Shown here piece by piece: positions 16,527-25,766 of a stretch of 64,000 nt of DNA. The notes below the pieces were generated by a model that was not told where the DNA came from, made no database searches, and was given only the letters and a program-made list of their open reading frames with translations. The position numbers and the translations under genes were made by a program. Every line of letters starts with the position of its first letter. The stretch's first letter is position 1. Origin of the DNA: Providencia sp. R33 (GTDB lineage: Bacteria; Pseudomonadota; Gammaproteobacteria; Enterobacterales; Enterobacteriaceae). The DNA lies in assembly GCF_019343475.1 (NCBI RefSeq), contig NZ_CP072453.1, forward strand, positions 3,720,001 to 3,784,000, given 5' to 3'.

Positions 16527-18671
16527 ATGAAAAATTATCCGTATTCACCTATTTATCTTACTGTTATTTCATTAATTTTTTCGTCTGCTGCCTATTCAAA
16601 AGAAAACAATCAAGCCAAACACGAGAAAATTGTCGTCACCGCCTCCCCTGTACAATCCCCAACAGGGGAAATAGAGGGTTATGTAGCGACACGCAGTACC
16701 AGCGCAACAAAAACCAATACAGCGTTAATTGAAACACCACAAGCCATCAGTGTTGTCACGCGTGACGAGATGAGTGCGCATAACGCACAGTCTGTCGGTG
16801 AAGCGCTGCGCTATACCTCTGGTGTGCTACAAACCAACGGGGCGGCATCATCGCGCTTTGATAGCTTAAATATCCGTGGCTTTAATGCATCCAGTACAGG
16901 GATGTTAAGAGATGGCTTACGCAACACCACCGCGCAAGCCTGGCCTAAAGTGGAGCCTTATGGCTTAGAGCGCGTTGATGTCATTCGTGGTCCTTCTTCC
17001 GTTTTATACGGTCAAAACTCACCGGGCGGGATTGTTAACCAAATTACTAAGCGGCCTTTGTACCAACCACTTCATGAAATCGAGGTGCAAGGGGGTAACT
17101 TTGACCGCCGACAACTACAAGGGGACTTTAGTGGCCCAATCGATGGCAGCGATAAATACTTTTATCGCCTAACAGGGCTGGTACGTAAAAGTGATACGCA
17201 AATCAAACACATCAAAGACGATAAAGTTTATATCGCCCCAGCCTTTACTTGGTTACCGAATGACAATACCACATTCACGGTATTAGCCGATTACAGCCAT
17301 GATAAATTTGGTGCCCCGCGGCCTTTCTTACCGTTAAATGGCACGCTGCTTCCGAACCCTAACGGTAAAGTGAACCCCAATGTTTTCCTCGATGAGCCTG
17401 GGTTAAAAAATGACAGAACTCAAGCTTCTCTTGGTTATCAATTAGATACCGATTTTAACGAAACCTTTTCGGCTCACTCAGGTGCACGTTTTAGCCATAC
17501 CGATTTAAATACCAATATTGCGCAGGGAATGAACCTTTCTCCCGATATGAAAACCTTAAACCGTGTGGCTTACCATTTTCGTATTAAAGGTGATGTTCTG
17601 AGTTTAGACAACAACTTACAGGCTAACTGGTGGGTAGATAACATCGAAATGACCTCACTTGCAGGCGTGGATTATCGTCATACCCGCGAAGACTATATTT
17701 TGATGACCGGAAAGGCGAGCTCAATCGATATTTACAACCCGAGCTACGGTGGTGATTACGGCCCTGTCAATAATATGATGTCCAACACGCTACAAACCAG
17801 CGACCAAATAGGCATTTATGCACAACAGCAAGCGAAATTTAATAACGGCGTGATCTTGGTTTTAAGCGGTAGAGAAGATTGGTCGAATAGCAAAACACGC
17901 AATCGAAAAAGTGAAACATCTACTGAACAGCGAGACAGTAAATTTACCTACCGCACCGCTGCTATGTATGTTACCGACTTTGGATTAGCTCCTTATGTAA
18001 GCTATTCCACGTCATTTAACCCGCAACTCGGGGTTAACTTTTATGGCAATAACTATAAGCCGATTACTGCCAAACAAATGGAGGCAGGGCTGAAATATCA
18101 GCCAGAAGGCAGCAATACCAACCTCACTTTAGCAGTGTTTGAGTTGAAGCAACAAAACATGCTCACCGCCGACCCTGAAAATAATTTAAATAGCTTACAA
18201 ACTGGGGAAGTTCGCTCAAGAGGTGTTGAATTACAAGGGGTTTACTCACCATTTGATGGCCTAAACTTAACTGCTGCGTATACCTATAACCAATTGGAAA
18301 ATACCAAAACCAATAATGCCGCAGAAAAAGGTAAGCGGCCAACTGGGTTACCAGAACACACCGCGTCAGCATGGGCAGATTACACCTTGCAAAGCGGGCA
18401 GTTACAAGGCTTAGGGCTTGGTGCGGGTGTTCGTTATACGGGATCATCACCCGTGAATAACTATGACACCATTTCGAACCCATCAAATACCCTTTTTGAT
18501 GCTGCGGCACATTATGACTTAGGTGGGCTAAATGCCAACTTGAATAACTGGCGAGTTGGTGTAAACGTCAACAATATTACCAATAAACAATACTATACCA
18601 GTTGTTCAATGGGTGGATGTTCTGTTGGCTTTGATAGAACTGTGATTGCCTCATTACGGTACCGTTGGTGA
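16527..18671 (+). CDS. TonB-dependent ferric-siderophore receptor (hydroxamate-type similarity)
   Basis: A 714-residue outer-membrane receptor. It has a signal peptide of about 24 residues ending in SAAYS, a TonB-box-like EKIVVTASP, and a plug domain with TPQAISVVTRDEM, LNIRGFNA, YGLERVDVIRGPSSVLYGQNSPGG. A C-terminal barrel ends in the typical aromatic residue (ASLRYRW). The plug and barrel resemble FhuA/FoxA-type receptors for hydroxamate siderophores; the exact ligand is uncertain. It lies after the PchR-like activator and before PepSY and binding-protein genes, forming one uptake cassette. Confidence 0.9.
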   Translation: MKNYPYSPIYLTVISLIFSSAAYSKENNQAKHEKIVVTASPVQSPTGEIEGYVATRSTSATKTNTALIETPQAISVVTRDEMSAHNAQSVGEALRYTSGVLQTNGAASSRFDSLNIRGFNASSTGMLRDGLRNTTAQAWPKVEPYGLERVDVIRGPSSVLYGQNSPGGIVNQITKRPLYQPLHEIEVQGGNFDRRQLQGDFSGPIDGSDKYFYRLTGLVRKSDTQIKHIKDDKVYIAPAFTWLPNDNTTFTVLADYSHDKFGAPRPFLPLNGTLLPNPNGKVNPNVFLDEPGLKNDRTQASLGYQLDTDFNETFSAHSGARFSHTDLNTNIAQGMNLSPDMKTLNRVAYHFRIKGDVLSLDNNLQANWWVDNIEMTSLAGVDYRHTREDYILMTGKASSIDIYNPSYGGDYGPVNNMMSNTLQTSDQIGIYAQQQAKFNNGVILVLSGREDWSNSKTRNRKSETSTEQRDSKFTYRTAAMYVTDFGLAPYVSYSTSFNPQLGVNFYGNNYKPITAKQMEAGLKYQPEGSNTNLTLAVFELKQQNMLTADPENNLNSLQTGEVRSRGVELQGVYSPFDGLNLTAAYTYNQLENTKTNNAAEKGKRPTGLPEHTASAWADYTLQSGQLQGLGLGAGVRYTGSSPVNNYDTISNPSNTLFDAAAHYDLGGLNANLNNWRVGVNVNNITNKQYYTSCSMGGCSVGFDRTVIASLRYRW

Positions 18672-18676
18672 TCGTG

Positions 18677-19546
18677 ATGGCTAAGCATTCTTCACGTCAA
18701 TATTGGCTAAAAATCCATTTATACCTTGGTTTAGTAATCGGTTTTTTCATTGCTATTTTAGGGATTTCGGGTTCGCTGCTATTACTGAAGAAACCCTTTT
18801 TAGAATGGGAAATTGGCCAACAGGCGTTATATGCAACGCCCCATGCACAAGGGACACTGCTGTCGTCAGACATTTGGCGACAGCAAGCAAAAAATAGCTA
18901 TCCGCAGCTCAATAAAGTGATGGGTGTCGCACCGCCGAACAGTGGCTTTATTCCGGCAACGAACGCGATGGTGTTTGGCTCCGTTGCCCCATCGAATAAA
19001 TTGGCTATCGCCTTTATTGACCCAATCAATGCAGATGCAAAAGGGTTTGTTATTTTTGATGATTTACTCTTTGCCAAAGTGGTTTCATTACACCGTTTGC
19101 TGCTATTACCTCCTGATATAGGAAGCTGGTTGGTATTAACTTGTGGCGTGGTGTTGATCGTATCAATAGTGAGTGGTGCCCTATTATGGTGGCCAAGGAA
19201 AAATGTATTTTCCATGTTAGTACATTGGAAAAAAGGCCTAAAAAATGGGGCAAAATGGCGTCAATGGCACTATTTCTTTGCTATCTATTTTACTCTCCCA
19301 CTTTTTATTATTGCCTTCAGCGGTGTGCTACTGGCTCGCCCCGATTTATTCACTTCATTAATTTCAGCCCAAGAAATCAAAGGTTTGGTTTCAACTCTCC
19401 ATAGCGAAATTGGACTGGGTTTCTTTGGGCTGCTTATTGTGTTTTTTTCCGGCTTTTTATTACCCTTTCTGTATATCAGTGGCGTAGTGATTTGGTGGAA
19501 AAAACGGCGCTCTTTTGCGCTATCTGTTAACAGGATAAAACAATGA
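18677..19546 (+). CDS. PepSY-associated transmembrane protein
   Basis: A 289-residue inner membrane protein of the PepSY-TM family with about four membrane segments (near 15-40, 155-175, 205-227 and 250-275). The periplasmic part between the first two carries the PepSY-like region. Relatives next to siderophore receptors are thought to be reductases releasing iron in the periplasm; this is inferred. The frame is open from a TTG at 18665 overlapping the receptor stop. ATG 18677 (MAKHSSRQYWLKIHLYLGL) matches the family N terminus better. Its stop overlaps the next start (ATGA). Confidence 0.8.
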   Translation: MAKHSSRQYWLKIHLYLGLVIGFFIAILGISGSLLLLKKPFLEWEIGQQALYATPHAQGTLLSSDIWRQQAKNSYPQLNKVMGVAPPNSGFIPATNAMVFGSVAPSNKLAIAFIDPINADAKGFVIFDDLLFAKVVSLHRLLLLPPDIGSWLVLTCGVVLIVSIVSGALLWWPRKNVFSMLVHWKKGLKNGAKWRQWHYFFAIYFTLPLFIIAFSGVLLARPDLFTSLISAQEIKGLVSTLHSEIGLGFFGLLIVFFSGFLLPFLYISGVVIWWKKRRSFALSVNRIKQ

Positions 19547-20646
19547 AATTATTACGTTCTTTACTCTCATTCAGTCTCTTTTCATTTTCCATCTACAGCC
19601 AAGCAGTCACCGTGACCGATATTACCGGCCGACAAGTGCAAGTTCCTGATCACGTTCAGCGCATTTTGCTGGGGGAAGGGCGGATGATTTACCCGCTTTC
19701 CATCTTAGAAAAAGAAGCTCCATTTCAACGAATCGTTGGGTGGCAAGGGGATTTTCGTGATTTAGATGTACAAGGGTATGCCGCGTACAAAGCCGTGTTT
19801 AAACACATTGATGATATTCCAACGGTTGGTGGTGGCTCAGAGGATACATTCAGTATCGAAAAGGCCTTAGCCCTGCAACCTGATTTAGTTATCTTACCGC
19901 TAACCGGAGGCCATGGCCCCGGCGCTGGCAGTGAAGCGGCTCGTTTACTAGAATCAGCCGGAATTGCGGTAATTCACGTGGATTTCAGCCAGTACCCTAT
20001 TAAACACACCCAATTGAGCATGAAAATACTCGGGCAAGCGATAGGTAAAGAGGCTCAAGCCAACGAATTTAATGCCTATTACCAGCAAAAGATGGATGAA
20101 ATTATTACGCGTATTCCAACCAATATAGAAACAAAAAATAAGCCAACGATTTTTGTGGATTATCTACCCGGCTTACAAGAATGCTGTGGATCACCTGGGA
20201 AAGGCAGTATGACGGATATGATTAACCTTGCTGGTGGTATCGCGATTGGTGAAAAAATCATTCCCGGGGCAATTGGCAAACTTAACCCAGAATTTATTTT
20301 GTCAAGCCAGCCCGATGTCTATGTTGCAACAGGGGTTTTCCCTGAAGGTAAAGCAGGAGTAACAGTTGGTTATTCCGCCACAGAACAAGCTGCACAATCG
20401 AGTTTAAAAGCCGTTTCGACTCGCAAGCCGATAGGTCAATTACGCGCGGTCGAACAAGGGCGAGTGCATGGTTTGTGGCATATTTTCTATGATTCACCTG
20501 AAAATATTATCGCCTTTCAATCGTTAGCAAAATGGCTACACCCAGAGTTATTTAGCGATATTGACCCAGAAGCTACCCGCAAAGAAATGTACCAACGATT
20601 TATGCCAATCCCTGCAACAGGGGTGTTTTCCTTGACGTTAAAATAA
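19543..20646 (+). CDS. Periplasmic iron-siderophore/cobalamin-type substrate-binding protein
   Basis: A 367-residue protein with a signal peptide ending near SIYSQA and the FecB/BtuF-like fold, visible in VTDITGRQVQVPDHVQRILL, SIEKALALQPDLVILP, AARLLESAGIAVIHVDF and the C-terminal KPIGQLRAVEQGRVHGLW. It is translationally coupled to the PepSY gene. No permease or ATPase gene follows, so it must either share a transporter encoded elsewhere or act in periplasmic handling. A notable internal CC pair occurs in GLQECCGSPGKG. Confidence 0.85.
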   Translation: MKLLRSLLSFSLFSFSIYSQAVTVTDITGRQVQVPDHVQRILLGEGRMIYPLSILEKEAPFQRIVGWQGDFRDLDVQGYAAYKAVFKHIDDIPTVGGGSEDTFSIEKALALQPDLVILPLTGGHGPGAGSEAARLLESAGIAVIHVDFSQYPIKHTQLSMKILGQAIGKEAQANEFNAYYQQKMDEIITRIPTNIETKNKPTIFVDYLPGLQECCGSPGKGSMTDMINLAGGIAIGEKIIPGAIGKLNPEFILSSQPDVYVATGVFPEGKAGVTVGYSATEQAAQSSLKAVSTRKPIGQLRAVEQGRVHGLWHIFYDSPENIIAFQSLAKWLHPELFSDIDPEATRKEMYQRFMPIPATGVFSLTLK

Positions 20647-20657
20647 CGTTTTATTTT

Positions 20658-20693
20658 GGTGGGTCAGTTATGGAAACCAATAGCCGACTCACC
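20658..20693 (+). terminator. Hairpin between convergent genes
   Basis: GGTGGGTC and GACTCACC pair (one G-T wobble) in the 64-base gap between the binding-protein stop and the converging hypothetical gene. T-runs are only partial on either side. Confidence 0.45.
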
Positions 20694-20710
20694 ATTTCAA
20701 AATAAACGAT

Positions 20711-21877
20711 TTACTGCGTCGAAAAAACACCTCTTTCGTCCTCAATTATTATTTGTTTTAACGGCTTATGAATTCCGCCATCATCCGTATGCAAAATAAA
20801 CACAAATAAAACCTGACAAAGTACTGATTGAGGATAATCACGAGGTCGATATTTTGAATATATCTGCCACCCATTTGCAGAGTACCTTTCATGCATTCTT
20901 TTCATTGCATCAACAACAGAATTCGCTGCTTGCCCCTTATTGATTTTATTCGATTTTTTTTGGTGATAGATAAAGGCATCCGCAACCGTCTTAGCGATAA
21001 TATGAAAAACCTGCCCAACAGATAAACTCTCTAATAAATTAGCAATGTTTTTTGTCGTTTTTTCACCAATTTGAAAAGAAGTAAAGCCATATTCAGACAT
21101 TTCATTGTTAAGATAAAAAAAGCACTCAAATAAATTATTCTTTTTACATAATGTGATGAGTTCTTCTTTTTTTTCGTTTAAAAACTGCATATTTGATAAC
21201 TTATCTTCTAACAAATCAATAATAACTGATAAGTTATCTGTTTCTGCAATAACAACCTCCCAGCACATCAACATTGTATTGAAATTAATATATTCTTCAT
21301 TCATATACAATCGTTCTAAATTAGTCATTGAGCTAATAGCCAGTACACCTGCTGCATAGAGTTGTTCGATAATAAATCTGTCAAATTCATAATTTGGTGT
21401 CAGTTTTTTACACTTCTGGCTTTCAAGGTTTTCTAAATACATTAGGTCTTCATCAGCACTATGGCGTATCAGTGCAAGTAAGAAAACACTATTTTCAAAG
21501 GAAAGGTCATTGATACTTATTGCGGTTTCTTTTTTATAAAGCCTCATCATATCAATGTATTCTACCTTCTCTAACCGTTCTTTTTCATTTTCAATACGAA
21601 TACAATCAATACATATATGTTCTAAATTATCTAAATGACTAAAATGACTTCTATCTTTTAATGGTTCCATTTCACCACAGGAAACGCATTTTAGCTTTAA
21701 ACAATAAGCTTTACAGCTTTGAGCAACGATTGCTTTTATTTCTTTGGTTTTTAACTGTGTTTTTTCTTCTAATTTAAGCATTGAATATGAAAAGCGACTA
21801 TTTTCCTCAACCTGCCAATATAATTGACACAAAGATTCATATTCTTTATTAATTACATCAATAAATATAATTTCCAT
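20711..21877 (-). CDS. Unrecognised protein with N-terminal four-cysteine cluster
   Basis: A 388-residue protein I do not recognise. Residues 64-92 contain C64-x2-C67 and C89-x2-C92, a zinc-ribbon-like cluster. The remainder is predicted mostly helical, rich in Leu, Glu, Lys and Asn, without signal peptide or membrane segments. The gene is clearly more A+T rich than the flanking core genes. It stands alone between the iron cassette and an SLC13 permease. The start at 21877 has a purine-rich upstream tract (AAGGAAATAAAAT). It looks like an accessory gene; no function is proposed. Confidence 0.7.
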   Translation of the reverse strand: MEIIFIDVINKEYESLCQLYWQVEENSRFSYSMLKLEEKTQLKTKEIKAIVAQSCKAYCLKLKCVSCGEMEPLKDRSHFSHLDNLEHICIDCIRIENEKERLEKVEYIDMMRLYKKETAISINDLSFENSVFLLALIRHSADEDLMYLENLESQKCKKLTPNYEFDRFIIEQLYAAGVLAISSMTNLERLYMNEEYINFNTMLMCWEVVIAETDNLSVIIDLLEDKLSNMQFLNEKKEELITLCKKNNLFECFFYLNNEMSEYGFTSFQIGEKTTKNIANLLESLSVGQVFHIIAKTVADAFIYHQKKSNKINKGQAANSVVDAMKRMHERYSANGWQIYSKYRPRDYPQSVLCQVLFVFILHTDDGGIHKPLKQIIIEDERGVFSTQ

Positions 21878-21950
21878 ATTTTATTTCCTTGTTTTTTTTC
21901 ATTTTATATTAAAAAAAACAAAAAATAGAAACTATATTTCTTAGATAATA

Positions 21951-21980
21951 AAAAAAGCCCATTACGATAAAATAATGAGC
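21951..21980 (-). terminator. Terminator of the SLC13 permease gene
   Basis: On the minus strand GCTCATTA (21973-21980) pairs with TAATGGGC (21957-21964), with one G-U pair, followed by a run of six T. This lies about 60 bases beyond the permease stop. Confidence 0.7.
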
Positions 21981-22041
21981 CTTTGGCTAACGCAAAATGG
22001 TAAGAAAACCGTTGAAAACAAAATCGCCTCTTTTGATAAAA

Positions 22042-23340
22042 CTAAGAGGGGATCACGCCCAGCAATCTAAACCAAAAATAATCCAGAGGAACTAACAAAA
22101 GGAAAGTCAGTATAAATAATATAATACATAATCTAACGCCATCCATTAATGGCACTTTGCCCATCCCCATAGCCACAACAATGGGGGATGCCTGATAAGG
22201 CAACAATGGCGTTGAATAACCAATAACCTGTATCATCAGTACGGCAATCATGGGTAACCCAGTTGCACTGGAGAGCGATTCTGCCAACGGTGTATATAAT
22301 GCAGGGACACCATTAGCCGTTACGACAAAGTTTAACCCACTGGTCAGCCCAACTAAGCTACCAAAATCCACAAATGGGCTATTAGGGTCCAATGGCAATA
22401 ATTTTTGAAGGTAAGTACCTACTACCATTCCGACATTGGAATAACTCACTAATGTTGCTAGGCTTAAAATTCCCGCCACATAAATACAAGTACGGATATT
22501 TACCGCTTGAACAAATTCATCATTGGTCACAAACCCCACTTTCGGCAGTAAACATAAACATGCCGCCACTAAACCAACCCATGCAGGGGAAATACCATGG
22601 GTGGTATCCGTAATCCAAAAAAGTAAGGTTATCGCCAAAAGAAGACCCAGTTTTTTCTCATTACGGCTCATCGGCGGTAATTTTTTTTGTTCAGCTATCG
22701 CCTGTAATTTGGCAGGAAATAGGAAATAAATACATAGAATGACTAGAAGACCTTTGATTAGCCCCAGAATAGGCATATGGAGAAATAGGTAGTTTAGATA
22801 AGATAGCTTTATCACGTAGGTGGTTTCTATTGCACCAGCCATCACTAAATTCGGTACGTTAGCAGGTAATATCGTGGCTGAAAGTTGGAATGTACCAAAC
22901 CCGACGGCTAACGCTAACCCTATACGCCCTCGGCTGCCACTTTCTAATCCGACTTTATCCGCAATCGCCATCACAATAGGCATCAATAGTGCAATCCGTC
23001 CCATGTTCGATGGCATAATAAAAGCCAACCCATAAGCGAGGATCACCACTCCGATAATTAATTTCAACCATGAATTTGTAAATCGCCCTGAGATATGTTG
23101 AGCAATACGCTCCGCCAGCCCAACTTTATTAATCGCAAAACCAAGGATAAAGCCGCTTAACACAAGCCAAAAAGCTTCTGAAGTGAATCCTGAAAAAATC
23201 ACATTAGTCGGCGCTAAATGCAAACATGCTGCCGCGGCTAGAAACAGTAATGCCACCAAATATTCAGGGAGTTTCCCTGTCGCCCAAAAACCGATTGTGA
23301 TTGCAATGACTATCGCACTAACCCATTCTATCTCTGCCAT
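22042..23340 (-). CDS. SLC13/DASS-family anion permease
   Basis: A 432-residue polytopic membrane protein with about 11-12 hydrophobic segments. The paired signatures of sodium/anion symporters are present: VFGTFQLSATILPANVPNLVMAG-like residues in the first half (positions near 150-170) and GLNFVVTANGVPALYTPLAE in the second half. The family moves dicarboxylates, sulfate or related anions into the cytoplasm. The substrate cannot be told. The gene is isolated, with its own terminator and a 400-base gap before it. Confidence 0.82.
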   Translation of the reverse strand: MAEIEWVSAIVIAITIGFWATGKLPEYLVALLFLAAAACLHLAPTNVIFSGFTSEAFWLVLSGFILGFAINKVGLAERIAQHISGRFTNSWLKLIIGVVILAYGLAFIMPSNMGRIALLMPIVMAIADKVGLESGSRGRIGLALAVGFGTFQLSATILPANVPNLVMAGAIETTYVIKLSYLNYLFLHMPILGLIKGLLVILCIYFLFPAKLQAIAEQKKLPPMSRNEKKLGLLLAITLLFWITDTTHGISPAWVGLVAACLCLLPKVGFVTNDEFVQAVNIRTCIYVAGILSLATLVSYSNVGMVVGTYLQKLLPLDPNSPFVDFGSLVGLTSGLNFVVTANGVPALYTPLAESLSSATGLPMIAVLMIQVIGYSTPLLPYQASPIVVAMGMGKVPLMDGVRLCIILFILTFLLLVPLDYFWFRLLGVIPS

Positions 23341-23742
23341 CTAGCTCGCCTTATATTGGTTTTTATTATCGTTTAAAGCCGCATTAAAAAATTAAGTATA
23401 CGTGAAATTAATCGCAAACAGATGCATACATAAGCAACGAAAAACCATCTATTTGTTATAGTTCAAAAAAGTAATTGATACACATTAAATTTTCAGTTTT
23501 ATTTGAACGTGCAGGATAAGTGTGAAAAAAGAACAGCAAATTGTGTTTAATCAGTACAACCCAATGAAATTCAATGGTAAATGACTATTTTTAATACGTT
23601 CGTGGAGAATAACGCGTCGCCCCTTAAAAAGATCCCCTCGAAAGTAACCCGTTATATTGACTGTCTTATTGATAATAAAAAGCCGGTATAACTTAATTAA
23701 TCTCAGTTATACCGGCTGCAATTCTAAATCTCTGGATACTGA
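23341..23742. other. Intergenic region between permease and glmS
   Basis: About 400 AT-rich bases. The part near the permease start should hold its promoter, but no clear box pair stands out. The part near glmS holds the glmS terminator. No credible ORF or RNA gene was seen. Confidence 0.5.
23681..23717 (-). terminator. glmS terminator
   Basis: A perfect 13-bp stem (AGCCGGTATAACT with AGTTATACCGGCT) with an 11-base loop lies 26 bases after the glmS stop. On the minus strand it is followed by TTTTATTATC, so it terminates the glmU-glmS transcript. Confidence 0.9.
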
Positions 23743-25575
23743 TTACTCAACCGTCACGGACTTCGCTAAGTTACGTGGTTGGTCAACATCAGTCCCTTTG
23801 ATCAATGCAACATGGTAAGACAACAGTTGCAGGGGAACAGTGTAGAAAATTGGTGCAATCAACTCTTCAACATGTGGCAGAGAAACTATTTTCATGTTTT
23901 CGCTTGCGACAAAACCTGCGTCTTGATCTGCAAACACATACAGTAAGCCACCACGTGCGCGCACTTCTTCAATATTGGATTTCAGTTTTTCCAATAACTC
24001 ATTGTTAGGTGCGATGATGATAACTGGCATATCAGCGTCAATTAACGCTAATGGGCCGTGTTTTAATTCACCCGCGGCATAAGCTTCAGCGTGAATGTAT
24101 GAAATTTCTTTTAATTTCAATGCCCCTTCAACTGCGATAGGGAATTGATCGCCACGGCCTAAGAACAAGGCATGGTGCTTGTCAGAGAAATCTTCAGCTA
24201 ATGCTTCAATGACTTTATCTTGCGACAGCATGCTTTCAATACGTGCAGGAAGCGCATGTAACGCATGAGAAATACGTTCTTCTAACTCAGGGTTTGCACC
24301 TTTTAAGCGGCCCATGTACGCCACTAACATCAGCAATACAGTTAATTGGGTAGTGAATGCTTTGGTTGATGCCACACCAATTTCTGCACCCGCCTTTGTC
24401 ATCAATGCAAATTCAGATTCACGTACCAGAGAAGAACCTGCAACGTTACAAACTGCTAACGAGGTCAGGTAGCCTAACTCTTTTGATAAACGCAGCGCTG
24501 CCAGTGTGTCTGCTGTTTCACCTGACTGAGAAAGGGTGATCATCAAGCTATTTTTACGGTGTGCTGGATTACGGTAACGATACTCAGAGGCAATTTCCAC
24601 ATCGCATGGAATACCCGCTAAGGATTCAAACCAGTAACGAGCGACCATCCCTGCGTTGTAAGAGGTTCCGCAAGCAACGATTTGGATATGTTCAACTTGG
24701 GAAAGAATTTCGTTCGCTTTCGGGCCTAACTCGCTTAAATCGATACCGTTGTCTTTATCAAAACGCCCTTCAAGGGTGTTTTTAATGGCCATCGGCTGTT
24801 CGTAAATTTCTTTTTGCATGTAATGGCGATACACACCTTTATCACCTGCATCATATTGAACATTCGATTCAATTTGTTCGCGCTCAACTGGGGCACCGCT
24901 GTTATCAAAGATACGAACAGTACGGCGAGTGACTTCAGCAACATCCCCTTCTTCAAGGTAGATGAAACGACGAGTCACAGGTAACAATGCCAGTTGGTCA
25001 GACGCTAAGAAGTTTTCGCCGACACCCAAGCCGATAACCAATGGGCTACCAGAGCGTGCTGCGACTAATAATTCAGGAATACGGCTATCCATAATCACGG
25101 TACCGTAAGCGCCGCGCAATTGTGGAATAACACGTTGAACCACTTCCACCAGCGTGCCACCTTTTTGTTGTTCATGATGAACAAGGTGTGCAATCACTTC
25201 AGTGTCAGTTTCTGAACTAAAGACATAACCAAGCTTTTTCAGTTCGTCTTTGAGTTCTAAATAGTTTTCAATAATACCGTTGTGAACAACCGCAATATAA
25301 CCCGATGTATGCGGGTGAGCATTACGTTCACTTGGCACACCATGAGTCGCCCAGCGGGTATGTGCAATTCCCGTTCCACCAGAAACTGGGGTTTTCTCTG
25401 CTTCTTCCGCCAGCATTTGCACTTTGCCCACTTCACGTAAGCGTTGCAAATGACCTTCGTGATCAACTACTGCCATACCAGCAGAGTCATAACCACGATA
25501 TTCAAGACGACGAAGACCTTCTAACAGAATTTCTGCGATATCACGTTGTGCAACAGCACCTACAATTCCACACAT
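23743..25575 (-). CDS. glmS: Glutamine--fructose-6-phosphate aminotransferase (isomerizing)
   Basis: A 610-residue enzyme, one longer than E. coli GlmS. It makes glucosamine-6-phosphate from fructose-6-phosphate and glutamine, the first step to UDP-GlcNAc. The glutaminase domain begins MCGIVGAVAQ, with the N-terminal cysteine as nucleophile after Met removal. Two SIS sugar-isomerase domains follow, with VACGTSYNAG and SQSGETADT, and the end DQPRNLAKSVTVE is the family C terminus. It lies downstream of glmU on the same strand, as in E. coli, where the mRNA is cleaved between the genes and glmS is controlled by the sRNA GlmZ. Confidence 0.98.
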   Translation of the reverse strand: MCGIVGAVAQRDIAEILLEGLRRLEYRGYDSAGMAVVDHEGHLQRLREVGKVQMLAEEAEKTPVSGGTGIAHTRWATHGVPSERNAHPHTSGYIAVVHNGIIENYLELKDELKKLGYVFSSETDTEVIAHLVHHEQQKGGTLVEVVQRVIPQLRGAYGTVIMDSRIPELLVAARSGSPLVIGLGVGENFLASDQLALLPVTRRFIYLEEGDVAEVTRRTVRIFDNSGAPVEREQIESNVQYDAGDKGVYRHYMQKEIYEQPMAIKNTLEGRFDKDNGIDLSELGPKANEILSQVEHIQIVACGTSYNAGMVARYWFESLAGIPCDVEIASEYRYRNPAHRKNSLMITLSQSGETADTLAALRLSKELGYLTSLAVCNVAGSSLVRESEFALMTKAGAEIGVASTKAFTTQLTVLLMLVAYMGRLKGANPELEERISHALHALPARIESMLSQDKVIEALAEDFSDKHHALFLGRGDQFPIAVEGALKLKEISYIHAEAYAAGELKHGPLALIDADMPVIIIAPNNELLEKLKSNIEEVRARGGLLYVFADQDAGFVASENMKIVSLPHVEELIAPIFYTVPLQLLSYHVALIKGTDVDQPRNLAKSVTVE

Positions 25576-25766
25576 ATTTTATTAATTCCTAGACAAAAGG
25601 TTTCTTTAGAAACCTCTATTTGTCGTAACCTAATTGTTTTTCAGCTTTCGCTGCTCCCCAGCCTTGTAGAAAATGGGGAGATATTTTTATGCCACCTTTG
25701 GTAGCTATTTTATAATTTACTGCTTTTTATATTCAAAGGGGCAATAGGCCCCTTATCAAAATTCAC
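25576..25766 (-). promoter_or_regulatory. glmU-glmS intercistronic leader with two hairpins
   Basis: The 191-base spacer holds two stems: AAGGGGC/GCCCCTT (25736-25754), just after the glmU stop, and CTCCCCA/TGGGGAG (25654-25680) in the glmS leader. In E. coli this interval carries the RNase E cut near the glmU stop and the GlmZ pairing site that opens the glmS ribosome site. The same regulation is inferred; I did not identify the pairing bases. Confidence 0.5.
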
